Shown piece after piece: positions 49,279 to 60,008 of a DNA stretch of 64,000 nt (position 1 is its first letter; every line of letters starts with the position of its first letter). The stretch comes from Saururus chinensis (lineage: Eukaryota > Streptophyta > Magnoliopsida > Piperales > Saururaceae), in assembly GCA_035235625.1 (NCBI GenBank), contig CP141141.1, positions 21,821,968 to 21,885,967 on the forward strand, read 5' to 3'. A program made the translations under genes and the position numbers. Below the pieces are notes generated by a model. It did not search any database. It was not told where the DNA came from and was given only the letters and a program-made list of their open reading frames with translations.

Positions 49279-50515
49279 TGAGATTTAATATCTATCGAAT
49301 CAATCTAGCATTTCACTAGATTGCTCCTAAAATTAGTACTTTGACGAGTAATAATTAAGAGTTCTAGCCTATTTGCACAATTTTTTTTAATAAGAATTAA
49401 CCTTATATTCTCTCAAATCTCACTCACGATATATCAATCAATCAACCATCATTCAATCCACACACAAACACAACAATTTACTTGGAAAACCTTAACTAGG
49501 GAGAAAAAACCTTGGTAGTTCCAAAGGAACCAAATCAATGCAATAGAAATCAAGACCTTACATAGACACAAGCAAACCACCAACCTTGTTTAGACTCTCA
49601 CACAAGCTCTTTTTGTTTATATCGTTGTTGTTAGCCTTCAAGTCTTCTTCCTCGAGTACTTGAAACTTTCCCCTCCTTGCCCTCTTTCTATCTCCTTCTA
49701 GTCTTCAACAAGCACCTCTTTTAGTATTGACTTTGGCTTTGTGGAAATCTTCAATATCTTATTTAAGATATATTGCAACACCACTTTGAAATCTCTTTGT
49801 ATAAGATAATTTAGTTGGGGATTGTTTTCTTCAATTCAGTATGGATCTTTAACTCAAAGCTTCATGTGAATTCTCCTATAGAAAATAGTAAGCAAAGGTG
49901 TAAACATTTTTTCTCTTTCCTCCTCTAGGTTTTACTCTCTCAAATTTCGTGATTATATAACTCTTATATAACTCCTTAAGTTAGTTTATGATTTGTACTT
50001 AAATAAGGAATAAAATTGAAATCAGAATGCCTTAATTAGGGTAATCAATCCTTGATATAATTGATTGTTCTAAATAGCGATCGATCGGTCATTGTTTATA
50101 ATGCGGACGATACTCCAAGCGATTGATTGATAACTCTCAACTTCGTTTTACACTATGCTAAATCAAGGTGTGTCGATCATTTGATAAGCCTTGTTTTGCA
50201 ACAATCTATTGTTCTGCATATAAATTTACCTTTTTGCCCTTTTTACCTTAAATCCTTGTGAAACTTTTTCAAGTAATTTTTGTATGCCAATGTGATCTGA
50301 ACAAGCTTCAAAACCCTTATATGTTCTTCAGTTTTCTGCCCTAATCAATAAGAACATGTATCCTCCTATTTTTCATGTCTATCAATTCCAAATCTAACTT
50401 GACCTCAATAACCTCAATTCAAATTCTAAGACTCAATATATACACAATGGTTTCTTGACATAATTTTGAAAAAAAAAAATCAGCTAAAACTAGACATTAC
50501 GCATATGTTTTTACA
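49279..50515 (-). mobile_element. LTR-A copy 3
   Basis: On the plus strand it starts TGAGATTTAATATC and ends ATATGTTTTTACA, 1237 bp, against 1239 bp for copy 1. Family blocks include TTTCACTAGATTGCTCC, AAACCACCAACCTTGTTT and GCGATCGATCGG. Left of it CTACCAAT resembles the primer-site complement seen before copy 4 (CTACCACT). Confidence 0.8.
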
Positions 50516-51180
50516 TCATTAAATTATAGTACTCTAATTTTTTATCCCCAAAAGTGAAAGACTTCAATTTTTCTTAAGAAAATTTTAATTCAGTCCCTAG
50601 ATCTTCAATCTTTTCCAAACATGACTAATTTGTCCCTACTCTTTGAAGAACTTAATTCTCTAAGAATTTTATCTTATCTAAAAGATTACTTTTCTCATAT
50701 TTGAAGGCATTAACTTCTTCATTAGTAGACACAAGTTCATCTTCTAAAGAGCTAGATTTTCTCCTTTCTTTCTCAAGTTCACTCCTCAATGTTTGAACCT
50801 ACCTTTTTAGTGATTCCTTATCTTCAATCAATTTGACTTTTTCAATACAATTTTTTATGTCAATTGTATTCACATTCGCTTTGAGAGTTTTCTCTAACTT
50901 CTTACACTTTTTACTCAATTCAATGACTTGTCTAAAATGACTTTCTAAATCTAAATCCTCATTATCACTAAAGCAAGAACTAGACATGATAAAACAAATA
51001 GGCGTAAGAAAACAAGTTCAAGCAATCACACAAAATCACCAAAACACACCTTTTGTAAAAGTAAACAAATCTAGGAAGAATTCAACAACACTAACACAAC
51101 CAACTTGATATATACATGCAAAATTAGATAGGTAGCATGATTTTAAAGAAAATTAATTCAAAATCACCTTAGCTACCACT
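50516..51180 (-). pseudogene. LTR-A internal region with coiled-coil gag-like fragment
   Basis: The minus-strand frame from ATG at 50987 begins MSSSCFSDNEDLDLESHF and continues as a charged, Lys/Glu/Leu-rich coiled-coil (KKLEKTLKAN, KVKLIEDKESLKR). After a stop at 50799 similar coiled-coil sequence goes on toward 50560. This resembles the coiled-coil part of SIRE/Maximus-type copia gag. The complement of 51169-51180 is AGTGGTAGCTAA, an altered copia primer site (usual AGTGGTATCAGA), next to LTR-A copy 4. The whole interval between the two LTRs is only about 665 bp. Confidence 0.6.
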
Positions 51181-52185
51181 TGAGAGTTTAATATCCATCT
51201 AATCGACCTAGTGGATCACTAGATTGCTCCTAAAACTAGTACTTCGATAAGAATTAAGAGTTCTAGCCTCTTTGTGCAATTTTTTTTCTATAGTAAAAAT
51301 AATCAAAACTAATGACTAAATGCATTCATGATCAAGCTATTAAGCAATTAAACCATAAAGCATGCAAGAACACACAAGGATTTGATGTGGAAAACCCAAA
51401 CTCGGTTAAAAAACCATGACAGTCACTCAAAGACTAAATTAATGCACGAGTAACCCAAACATTATATCAAAATAAGCAAACCACCAACCTTTGTTGTTGA
51501 CTCTAACCCAAAAATTACTTTTTTACTTATATCTTCAACAAATTCCTTTTGTTGCTGGCCTTCAAGTCTTTCTCACTCAAGAGCTTGAAACTTTTCTTCT
51601 TCCCTACTTTGTCTTTGTCTTCTTCTAGCCTTCAAAAAGTTCCTCTTATTGTATTGACTTTGGCCTTTTACAATCTTCAATCTCCCATTGAGGATTGCTG
51701 CAACTCCTCAAGTTTTGTGTGTATTGTGTTGTGAAAGTCCCTCTCTTCTGGCTAATTGAATTGATCTTCAAAGCATGAAACCAATGGAAAGTGCTATACT
51801 CTCAAAACTCAATAGAGTAGACTCACCAATTACTCTCTATTCTAACAATGTCTTCCCTCCTCTTTTTCCATGTCCAAAACACCCCTTTTATAGCTAACTA
51901 AGTCAGTTTGGGTGTTAGATTTTGCATGTATAATTTTTCACTCATTCTTTTTCTCACACTCTAATATGATAATCCCTTTTTATCCTTAGTGCATGATGTG
52001 ACGTGTGTGTGTGTTTTTACCTGCAAAAATACTTATAAGTATTTTGATCTGCTTCATCTTCACCGTGTGATCTTAGATAGTAACCATTCTATTATATGAC
52101 TCAAACTACACATCAATTTGATTTTGTTTTGTTCACCGAAATATGCCAATACAATATATATGGCCACTTATATTCTTTCACAGAC
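51181..52185 (-). mobile_element. LTR-A copy 4 (5' LTR), right end not resolved
   Basis: It starts TGAGAGTTTAATATCC with GTGGATCACTAGATTGCTCC and later AAGCAAACCACCAACCTTTG and TATTGACTTTGGCCTTTT. It diverges from copy 3 after about 600 bases and no ATGTTCTAACA end was found before the LTR-B fragment at 52190. With copy 3 it flanks the short gag-like interval, suggesting a compact element. Confidence 0.65.
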
Positions 52186-52189
52186 TCTT

Positions 52190-52420
52190 TAGGATAGAGT
52201 AGGTGTCTAGGACACTAGTAGCAAGCATTGAGAGCTTGTGAACCCTAGTTGCATCTTTTATACGTAGGGAGAAGCTTTAGGGGAAGTTTTGGGTAAGAGA
52301 CACACCCTTATTTTATTAAAAGTATTATCTATCTTTATGATAGGTGATTTAAAACAATCATATGTTACATTTATATCTAAAACTTTTATACTATGCTCTT
52401 GGCAAAATTTCTCCATATCA
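52190..52420 (+). mobile_element. LTR-B fragment
   Basis: TGAGAGCTTG(T/C)(G/A)AACCCTAG, ATACGTAGGGAGAAGC and TTTTGGGT...GACACACCC match LTR-B copy 1 at about 13945-14030, in the same orientation. The ends are missing. Confidence 0.7.
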
Positions 52421-52479
52421 CAGCATGGGCAAGCTCAAATTTTAATTTTAATTTTCTATGTATTTAAACCCCTTGGGTC

Positions 52480-52780
52480 ATGACATAAGGCGATGCAGAC
52501 CATGGTGGAATATTATGGCCCTAATTAGGTTTCCTATGTTAGTGTTCTTTCCTAAATTAAGTAGGATTTGAGGTTTTTCTTTAGATTAGGAGTTGTTTCC
52601 ATATTTCAATAAGATTATCCTTTAATTTTCCTATAAATTGTAGTGCACAACCTGATTATTGATCAGTTAATCAAATTCAAAAGGCATTGTTAGTTTTTCT
52701 CTTCTCTCCCTTCTTCTCTCCTCTTTCTCTCAGTTTCCCATGTGTAGACCCCCCCGGTCTACATGAATGAGTGAAAAAAG
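52480..52780 (+). other. LTR-like remnant preceding the copia pol pseudogene
   Basis: GGAATATTATGGCCCTAATTAGG...CCTATAAATTGTAG...GATCAGTTAATCAAATTC has the look of a copia LTR with a TATA box (CTATAAATT near 52632) and pyrimidine-rich tail. It does not resemble the LTR after the pol region (56833), so the two do not belong to one intact element. Confidence 0.35.
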
Positions 52781-52808
52781 TATGTATGTTCTGAAAATAA
52801 TGGGAAAC

Positions 52809-55800
52809 TACAGGGCCTAAAAGATATTGATCTTGTTTTATATGAAGAATGTGTATGGGAAGCAGAAACATGTATCTTTCACCAAGGTAGTACAAGAAAG
52901 GAAATTAGAATCACTGGAGTTCGTACATATAGACATATGGGGACTCTCTTAGGCATCTTCACTCGACGGTGTTGTTTATTTTATGACCTTTATTTATGAT
53001 GTTACTAGAAATTTATGGGTTTATTTTAAGAAGCATAATTCTAATGTCTTTGATACATTTGTGAAGTAGAAGGCTCATGTGGAGAATGAGACAAATTTAA
53101 AACTAAAATATTTGAAATCTGACAATGGCATAGAGTATTGTGGCAAGGAGTTTCAATCCTTCTATTATAAGAATGGAATTAGAAGACTCCTCACAACACC
53201 GAGAAAGCTCGTACATGATGGTATGGGTGAATGGATGAACATGACTAACTTGGAACATGCTAGGGGCATGCAGGTTTATTCGGATTTACCAGTGTAGTTT
53301 TGGGTAGATGCAGCTAATACAACGGTGTACTTGATCAACAGGTCCCCAAATTATTCTTGGGATGGTGGAATTTCATAAGAGGCAAGGAATAGTAAGGAGG
53401 GAAAATATGACTACCTACGAGTGTTTAGTTGTGCAACAGAAGTGCCTATTTAGACAAATAATAGGGGAAGCTTGATCTAAGTCCTCCAAGCATTACTTCA
53501 TTGGCTATGGAGGTGATAATTATGGTTACAGATTCTTGGACCCTACATAGAGAAATGTGGTGCATAGTTTTGATGTGGTCTTTAATTAAACAGAATTATA
53601 CAAAGACAAATAAGTCCTACAAAAGGGGAAGGAGATCACCAAAGAGTTTGTAGAACTTGAGGATGTTGACACTAGTGCTACAAGCTCTCAAGTTCATATT
53701 AATGAGACACCAATTTTTTATTGGGATTCTTCCAAGGAAGACACTCAAGTCATAGCTGAAAAGAATCAAGCTTCTACTTCTCAGATGGGACTTCAGACAA
53801 CCCTTGAATGGACATCAACTAGACAACAAAAGCAAAAAACATGTTGGTCTCTTTTTATGAATTATTTGTTGTTAACATATAATGGAGAGACTGAAAGTTT
53901 TGAAGAGGTATCACAGGTGAGCTCTCATCTTGAGTGGGAGCATGTCATAAATGATAAGATGAAGTCATTGAACTCAAATAAGTCTTAGGAACTAGCTGAG
54001 TTGCCTAAGGGGAAGAAGATTCTACACAACATGTGGATCTACTGGCTTAATATGGAAGTTAATGGAAGCAAGCAGTGCAAAGCATGGCTTGTTATAAAAG
54101 ATTTTGAACAATGATATAGAGTAGACTTTACAAAAAATTTTGCACACATTGTTAAAACTTGTACTGTCATAACTATCTTAAGCATTGTAGTGGTTGAATA
54201 CCTACATGAAGAGCAATTAGATGTGAAGACAATATTTCTTCATGGAGACTTGGATTAAAAAATCTATATACATCGACCACTTAGAAATGTTGTGCAATGA
54301 AAGGAGAATATGGTATGTAGATTGAAGAGGAGCTTATATGACTTGAAACAAGCTCCAAGACAGTGGTATAAGAAATTTGATAGATTCATCAAAGGGGTTG
54401 GCTTCTGCATATGTCATTTAGATTATTGTTGCTACTACAGGAAGCTCCCATCCTACTTTATGTTACTGTTATAGGTTGATGATATATTGATTGAAGGATC
54501 AGGCATGAAGGAGATTGAGATACAAAAATATACATGGCCAAAGAATTTTCCATAAAGGATTTGTGACCTACAAAGCAAATCCTATGAATGTGCATAGGAA
54601 ACAGAGAAAGTTATGGTTGTCATAAGCTAAGTACGTAGAGAATGTCATGCACAGGTATAACATGGCTACAACTAAGGTTGTAGGTACTCTATTAGTAGAC
54701 ACTTTAAACTTCCTAATGACCTAATCTCATCTAAAAGAACATATGAGACATATGTATTGTAATTGGTTAATTTAATTGCTCAGAACTATATCAAAACTTC
54801 GCATATGTAATTAGTCTTAGGAATTTGACTAGATTTAGTTATGGTCGAATCGGTTTGAAATTAACAGACTTGAAAAATAAGAACAAACATGTTCCTATGG
54901 ATCAAGGTTAAAAACTAAGAGTATTAAAGGTAAAAATAATAATTTTACACACAATCACATACATAAATCACTTAGAATGGCTTAGCAGTGATTTTAGAGA
55001 GTTTCATACTAAATTAGGGTAAAAAAGGAAAAATTATAAAATTATTGTGTCATTGATCGATTGCTACAACATACATAGGATGAATCGATCGATCACCACC
55101 TAAAACAATCCTTTGTAAAATAGACCTAATGTTTATCAATTGATTGCCCTAAAGACTAATCAGTTGCTTTTGAAGCCGTGCCCTAAGGAAACAGTGAACA
55201 ATCCATCATTGTTTACGATCGATCGATCACTGTCAGTTATTGTTACCTAGTTTAAGCTTTTCAGAGTAGATTTTATTCTTAATTGGAGTTAAAGTCTTCA
55301 ACCAACTTAGAGACCCATATAAAGGCTAGAGAATTATGAATTTGAAGAGAAGAAAACCTAGAAAATAATTGAGGAAGAAGGGGAGCTCCTTTATTATTAT
55401 TTTCCTTGAGAAATCACCAAAAAGCCTCGTATGTACATATTAATTGTGGATTCATAAAGACACGCAACTAAAAAAGAAGATTCTCACATAACAAATATGA
55501 AAGGAGTCACATAAAAGTTTTCAAATGAGTTGAATAATCTCAAAGGTGAATCAACGCTTGAAGAATGAGTCTTTAATTGAGTTGCTAGAAGGAGACAATT
55601 GACGAAACACGAAGAGGGAAAGTTTTAAGGATTCAAAGGAGGAAGAAACTTGAAGGTGAATAATGAAGAGGACTGAACAAAGATGTAGATTCTAAGAGGT
55701 TGGTTGGTTGTTCTTAGTATCTTTTAAGTTCTTGTTTACTAATACATTGATTTGGCCTTGTGAGGTTGTTATTGTTTTTCACCCAAGTTGGTTCTACCTT

Positions 55801-56705
55801 AAATTGTTGTGTGTTCATGTATGTTTTGCATGCTTGGTTTGATTGAATAGTTGTAGATTGAAGTTTATATGTAGATAATCATTTTTATTGTTAGTTATAA
55901 ATTCTTGTGCATACAGGTTAGAACTCTTGATTCTTACTTTTACTAAGTATAAGTTTAAAAAGAAATTTAGTGATCCACTACCGCCATCCAGTTGGATATT
56001 AAACCATCAAAATTTTCTTCACAGGAGCAGGAACACAAAATAGGTGTACTCTATGCCTCAATAGTTGGAAACCATATGTATGCTACTACATGCACTGACC
56101 CAACATTGCTTATACCATAAGAGTAGTGGCAATGTACATGAGTGATTTGGGTAAAGAACACTGGGAAGCTGTGAAGTGAATTATGAGGTATCTTAAGGGT
56201 ACTCCAAGGATGACTCTATGCTTTGGTAAGACAGAGGTAAAATTATAGGGGATGATGACTAAGATCTTGCAGGCAATTTTGATAGCAAGAAGAGCACAGT
56301 ATGGTATGTATTTACATTGGCAAGTGGTGTTGTTCATTGGCAATCACAATCAAAGAAGATAGTGACATTGTCTTCCGCAAAGGCAGAATATGTTGTAGCT
56401 ATGGAGGTAGGCAAGGTAAGCTAATGGTTTGGCTGAAGGCATTCTTGAAAGAAATAGGCAAGGAGCAAGATGAATGTTGGTTGTACTCATACAACCAAAG
56501 TGCCATTTATCTTGCAAAGAATATAGTGTTTCATTCGAGGATGAAGAACATTGACATCAAGCATGTCTTTATCAAATCACTTGTGGAAAGAGAGACAATT
56601 TCATATTTAGAAATACATTCCAAGCATAACCCTGCAAACATGTTGACTAAAGTGGATACCATGGAGAAGCTAAGTACTTACTCAACTTTGAATGGTCTTC
56701 ACTAA
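52809..56705 (+). pseudogene. Dead Ty1/copia pol: integrase, reverse transcriptase and RNase H remnants
   Basis: In order along the plus strand: GAG-pre-integrase end (LKDIDLVLYEECVYGKQK near 52815-52870); integrase core with LEFVHIDIWG near 52915 and LKSDNGIEYCGKEF near 53110-53155; reverse transcriptase from about 54030 (HGDLD, LYDLKQAPRQWYKKF, VDDILIEGSG near 54475); then, after an inserted LTR-A copy (54730-56009), the rest of RT (YASIVG, near 56045) and RNase H (LSSAKAEYV near 56370, HSKHNPANMLTKVDTMEKL near 56615-56670). Many stops and frame changes, and the tyrosine of YVDD replaced by a stop, show that it is inactive. The motif set is of the Tork/Retrofit-like copia type. Confidence 0.9.
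54730..56009 (+). mobile_element. LTR-A copy 5, opposite orientation, inserted in copia RT
   Basis: It ends GTTGGATATTAAACCATCA, the complement of the LTR-A start, and begins near TCTAAAAGAACATATG, the complement of the LTR-A end with changes. Inside are reversed family blocks such as AAATTTAGTGATCCACTA near 55965, AACCAACTTAGAG near 55300 and a GATCGATCGATCAC cluster at 55215-55230 (also 55080-55100). Reverse transcriptase sequence continues on both sides. A clear target duplication was not found. Confidence 0.8.
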
Positions 56706-56819
56706 TTGAAGCTAATGTTTTCCACAAAAATTTGCTCTTTTTTTTAGGAGAATGTTTTGAAGACTGATGGCTTCAAGTGCGAGATTATTTGGAGGAAGGT
56801 AAAAAGCCTACCAATCTTT

Positions 56820-57350
56820 CAAGTGGGAGATTGTGAAAAGAATGGAAGATTGTCTGGTCTAATTGATCACCAACATAGGCCAATTGATCGACAAAGGTAC
56901 TAAAGCAAGAGTCAAAAACTAAGAAGGGCATTGATCAATCATGGTGCGGGTGATCGATCTAGAATCAGGTCCTTCATGTTTCTTAGGGACTGATTGATTG
57001 TTGGGATAGACCGATTGATCGCCCCCAGTACTGCAATCATGTGGCGTTTCACAGAGACGAATGTCGATCCATCGATCATATGACAGAAATGTAGTTTTGC
57101 CCGATTTGGACTCTTCCTAATTGGCCATGATGAGATAACCTTATTCGAGCATGTGTAGCCCTTGAGGTATTTAAGGTTCCGTAGAAGACTAAGGGCTAAT
57201 GTTGAAGCTTTGTAAGAGTCTATGCTTTTGATATTTAAGAGGATTTGAGTGTTCAATACTTGTAATCTTCTCCTCTACTATTTTCCTGATTAAATAATGA
57301 ATTTGTGTGATGGGTGGATGTTAGTACAAGGTTGGAGACAAGTCTTGTGA
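56820..57350 (+). mobile_element. Copia polypurine tract and 3' LTR
   Basis: CAAGTGGGAGAT (about 56821-56832) is a classic copia polypurine tract and the LTR starts TGTGAAAAGAATGG at 56833. It holds repeated GATCGAT/TTGATCG motifs (56870-57080), a weak TATA-like TATTTAAGG near 57170 and an AT-rich polyadenylation-like zone near 57290. The right end is not fixed because no matching 5' LTR is present. Confidence 0.75.
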
Positions 57351-57370
57351 ATTACACTAAGTAGTTTTGG

Positions 57371-57548
57371 GCTTTAGATATGCTCTAAAGCACTCCCACC
57401 CATTGTGGTGAGAGGGACCAATCAAAGCATGCTACTTGGAAAAATGTATAGAATTTTAGGCTAAATTCCTACGTATTTTTCCCAATAGCGTCAGTTAATT
57501 GGCCCCTCCCACCACAATGGGTAGGAGTGCTTCACAGACGATCTAAAT
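57371..57548. mobile_element. MITE with ~50-bp inverted termini
   Basis: The left arm CTTTAGATATGCTCTAAAGC...ACTCCCACCCATTGTGGTG...GGACCAAT pairs with the right arm ATTGGCCCCTCCCACCACAA...GGGTAGGAGTGCTT...GATCTAAA. The element is about 178 bp with about 75 bp between the arms. Superfamily and target duplication were not settled. Confidence 0.75.
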
Positions 57549-57581
57549 CTGTAGATTTGGTGTGGTAGTGGTAGTACACAT

Positions 57582-57856
57582 AATAAGATAACTAAGTTTC
57601 CCAAAAGTTCGAGCTATTATGAAGGGGAAATCTTATTTATTTCTTTTAAAATCTAACCCCCCCCCCCCCCCCTCTCACATGCAAACGTCTACTAAACGTG
57701 GCATGTGGAATATAATTGGGATATAAATACCTCCAACGTGACTTGAACCCAAGACTTTCTGTAACCTAGAGATATGATACTAATAAGATAACTAAATTTT
57801 TCAAAAGCTTGAGCTATTAGGAAGGGAAAATCTTATTTATTTCTTTTATAATCTGA
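57582..57856 (+). repeat. 75-bp direct duplication spaced exactly 200 bp
   Basis: 57582-57656 and 57782-57856 share AATAAGATAACTAA, CAAAAG, GAGCTATTA, GAAGGG and AAATCTTATTTATTTCTTTT. A run of C follows the first copy (57657-57672). The block contains TGACTTGAACCCAAGACTTTCTG, of a type common in plant MITEs and LTR ends. Confidence 0.75.
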
Positions 57857-58237
57857 CATACACAGCAGGTTTCAACTATTATGTTGTACTCTTCAATAGG
57901 TGATTGGTTTAAAATGTATAGCATGCTCTGTATATAATTTGCTTGTGTTTAGTAATATCGAAGCCCGATAAGACGGCTTTGCTACCCCTATAAAAAAACG
58001 ACTAGACACATTATGTACAACATGGCCATATCTTGAGTTTTTTCTATCTATTGCAGAAATTACCACATCTCTTTATTACCCCTCCTTTTTATATGAAAGG
58101 CAAAGATGGCTTGCTGCCAACCCACCACCCTGCTGACCCTTCCGATCCAAAAAAATATTCAATTTATCCTATCTACTTCTTTCTCCATGTCTCAGTGTTC
58201 CTTTGCATGTATTTTATGAAAATTGCACGAAATAGGA

Positions 58238-58341
58238 CTTTCTCTGTCAGGTACCAAGTGTCTGAATTAGAAAACTAAATAAACGAAAATCAAATCATTT
58301 TAGTTTTCTAGTTTAGACACTTATTACTAAACGGAGGGAGT
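58238..58341. mobile_element. Short Stowaway-like MITE
   Basis: The left arm ACTTTCTCTGTCAGG...AAGTGTCTGAATTAGAAAACTAAAT is the near complement of the right arm ATTTTAGTTTTCTAGTTTAGACACTT...CGGAGGGAGT. Arms are about 45 bp and total length about 104 bp. The right terminus reads ACTCCCTCCGTTTAG on the other strand, the usual Stowaway style. Confidence 0.75.
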
Positions 58342-60008
58342 TTATTTCAATTAACAGATGAAATGTGTTTTAAGTAACAATTAAGCCAAGTTAACTAAAA
58401 TAAGGATAAATCCTTAAATTCATAACAAATATAGATAAACTCTAATTAAACCTAAAACAACTTCAATCTAGGACTAACAAGTAACAACACAAAGAGCTAC
58501 ATTTCATGGGAATAATAAGGCCACATATTTATAGGCTCACACAGGGGGAAGCCCTGGATTCAAATTCAAAGTGGTCATATCATAATTACAAACAAATCGC
58601 CTAATAAAGAAGGCAAACTGATTCAGGTTGGGTCTGGCTGCCTCAGGTGGCAACTCCAAATAGGCCTTATCTTTGGTCATTCTGTTTCCTTATCTCCTTT
58701 GCCTTATACAGCTTGTCCAAGTATGATCATGCTTCTCTAACAGGAAGCTCGTTTTGCTTTCGCTCCTTGTAGCCTTTCTTTACAACAAAATCTAATTGGG
58801 TGATTAGTCCTTCAGATGTAAGTGGTCGTTTGTAACATAGATTAATTTGAGCTAAAAGTGCTTATTTGCGTTGAAATGTGCATTGTTGACCACATTTTCA
58901 AATGGATTTCGCACAAACTCAAATCCATTAGTGAAGCTTCATCAACAAAGTCACTAGCGAAATTTTAATATTGACGGCACATACGGTAGCACACAAGATC
59001 TACACAAAGATTATGATTTTTCGCATATTTTATGCGCTACAGTGTACATCAAGGCGAGATTTGAGTTCGATTTTACACGGTCTGATTTTAATAGGCATTC
59101 CCTGATTTGGAAAGCGGATAGGATAATATTGGATACGGCTTATATCGAGTCAGAGTTAATGAGAGACCGTTGACTATGATCCGAAGTCACTCATCAGCTC
59201 AATATTAACCAACTTTGCCAACCTTAAAACCACCTTAACCCATCAACCGTGAACCGTCTAATCACGATCTAACAGTTCTCAACAATCCGACTTAATAAAA
59301 GGAGGTTCCAATCAATTGGACACTACCTTCTTCCTTATCAAAAAGTGCTTAATTCCATTTAGGACGGAGGCTTGAGAAGTGTTTTTGAGTCCTTTTGTTT
59401 CCTTCTTTGCCATATTTCTAGTAAGTTCTCTTTTGCTTTTCATAACTACCTGTTTCAATTTCAATTTATGATATCTTGACAGACCAAACTAGACAGTATG
59501 CATAGACAACCGATTTCCTGAAGCACCTGAAAAAGAGAATGTAATCCAGTCAATTTCTAATATATAGATGTGTTCTCACGCTCTGTATCAGATATGTATG
59601 AGAACAATTAACAACAATATAAAGGATCATTAAGCAGGCAACCACTGTCCTGACTCCTGAGACCACAAAAAGAAAACCATCTCAATAAGTTTCTCACGCT
59701 ATTCAGTCCAATAAAAATTCCGGAAGAGAATGTGCCTACAACATACACTTAATATTGGCACAATTTGTATCCAGAGCCCCAGTAATAATACTGATGTGTC
59801 TTAAACACGATCCATGGTTTCTGAAAGACATTATACATACTCATTTTTACCAAAATCTGAGGATGAATGTGAAGTCTCCAAGAAGCATTCGTTGTGTATG
59901 TACATAAGACCATACAGTTGTCAGCTGCATTAAATAGCAGAAACTGAAAAGCAGCAAGCAAAGCCAAATATCCAAATATATACATGCTTTTGTGGTTGCA
60001 GAACAGGG
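58342..60008. other. Intergenic DNA and 3' flank of the ankyrin gene
   Basis: No second gene is supported. The stretch to about 59400 is ordinary AT-rich DNA; from about 59500 it lies downstream of the ankyrin gene's stop and probably includes its 3' untranslated region. Small minus-strand frames at 59749-60187 partly overlap the real last exon in another frame. Confidence 0.4.

Noticed and set aside
58033..58278. 81-codon frame
   Set aside because: It runs into the inverted arm of the MITE at 58238-58341 and has no family features.
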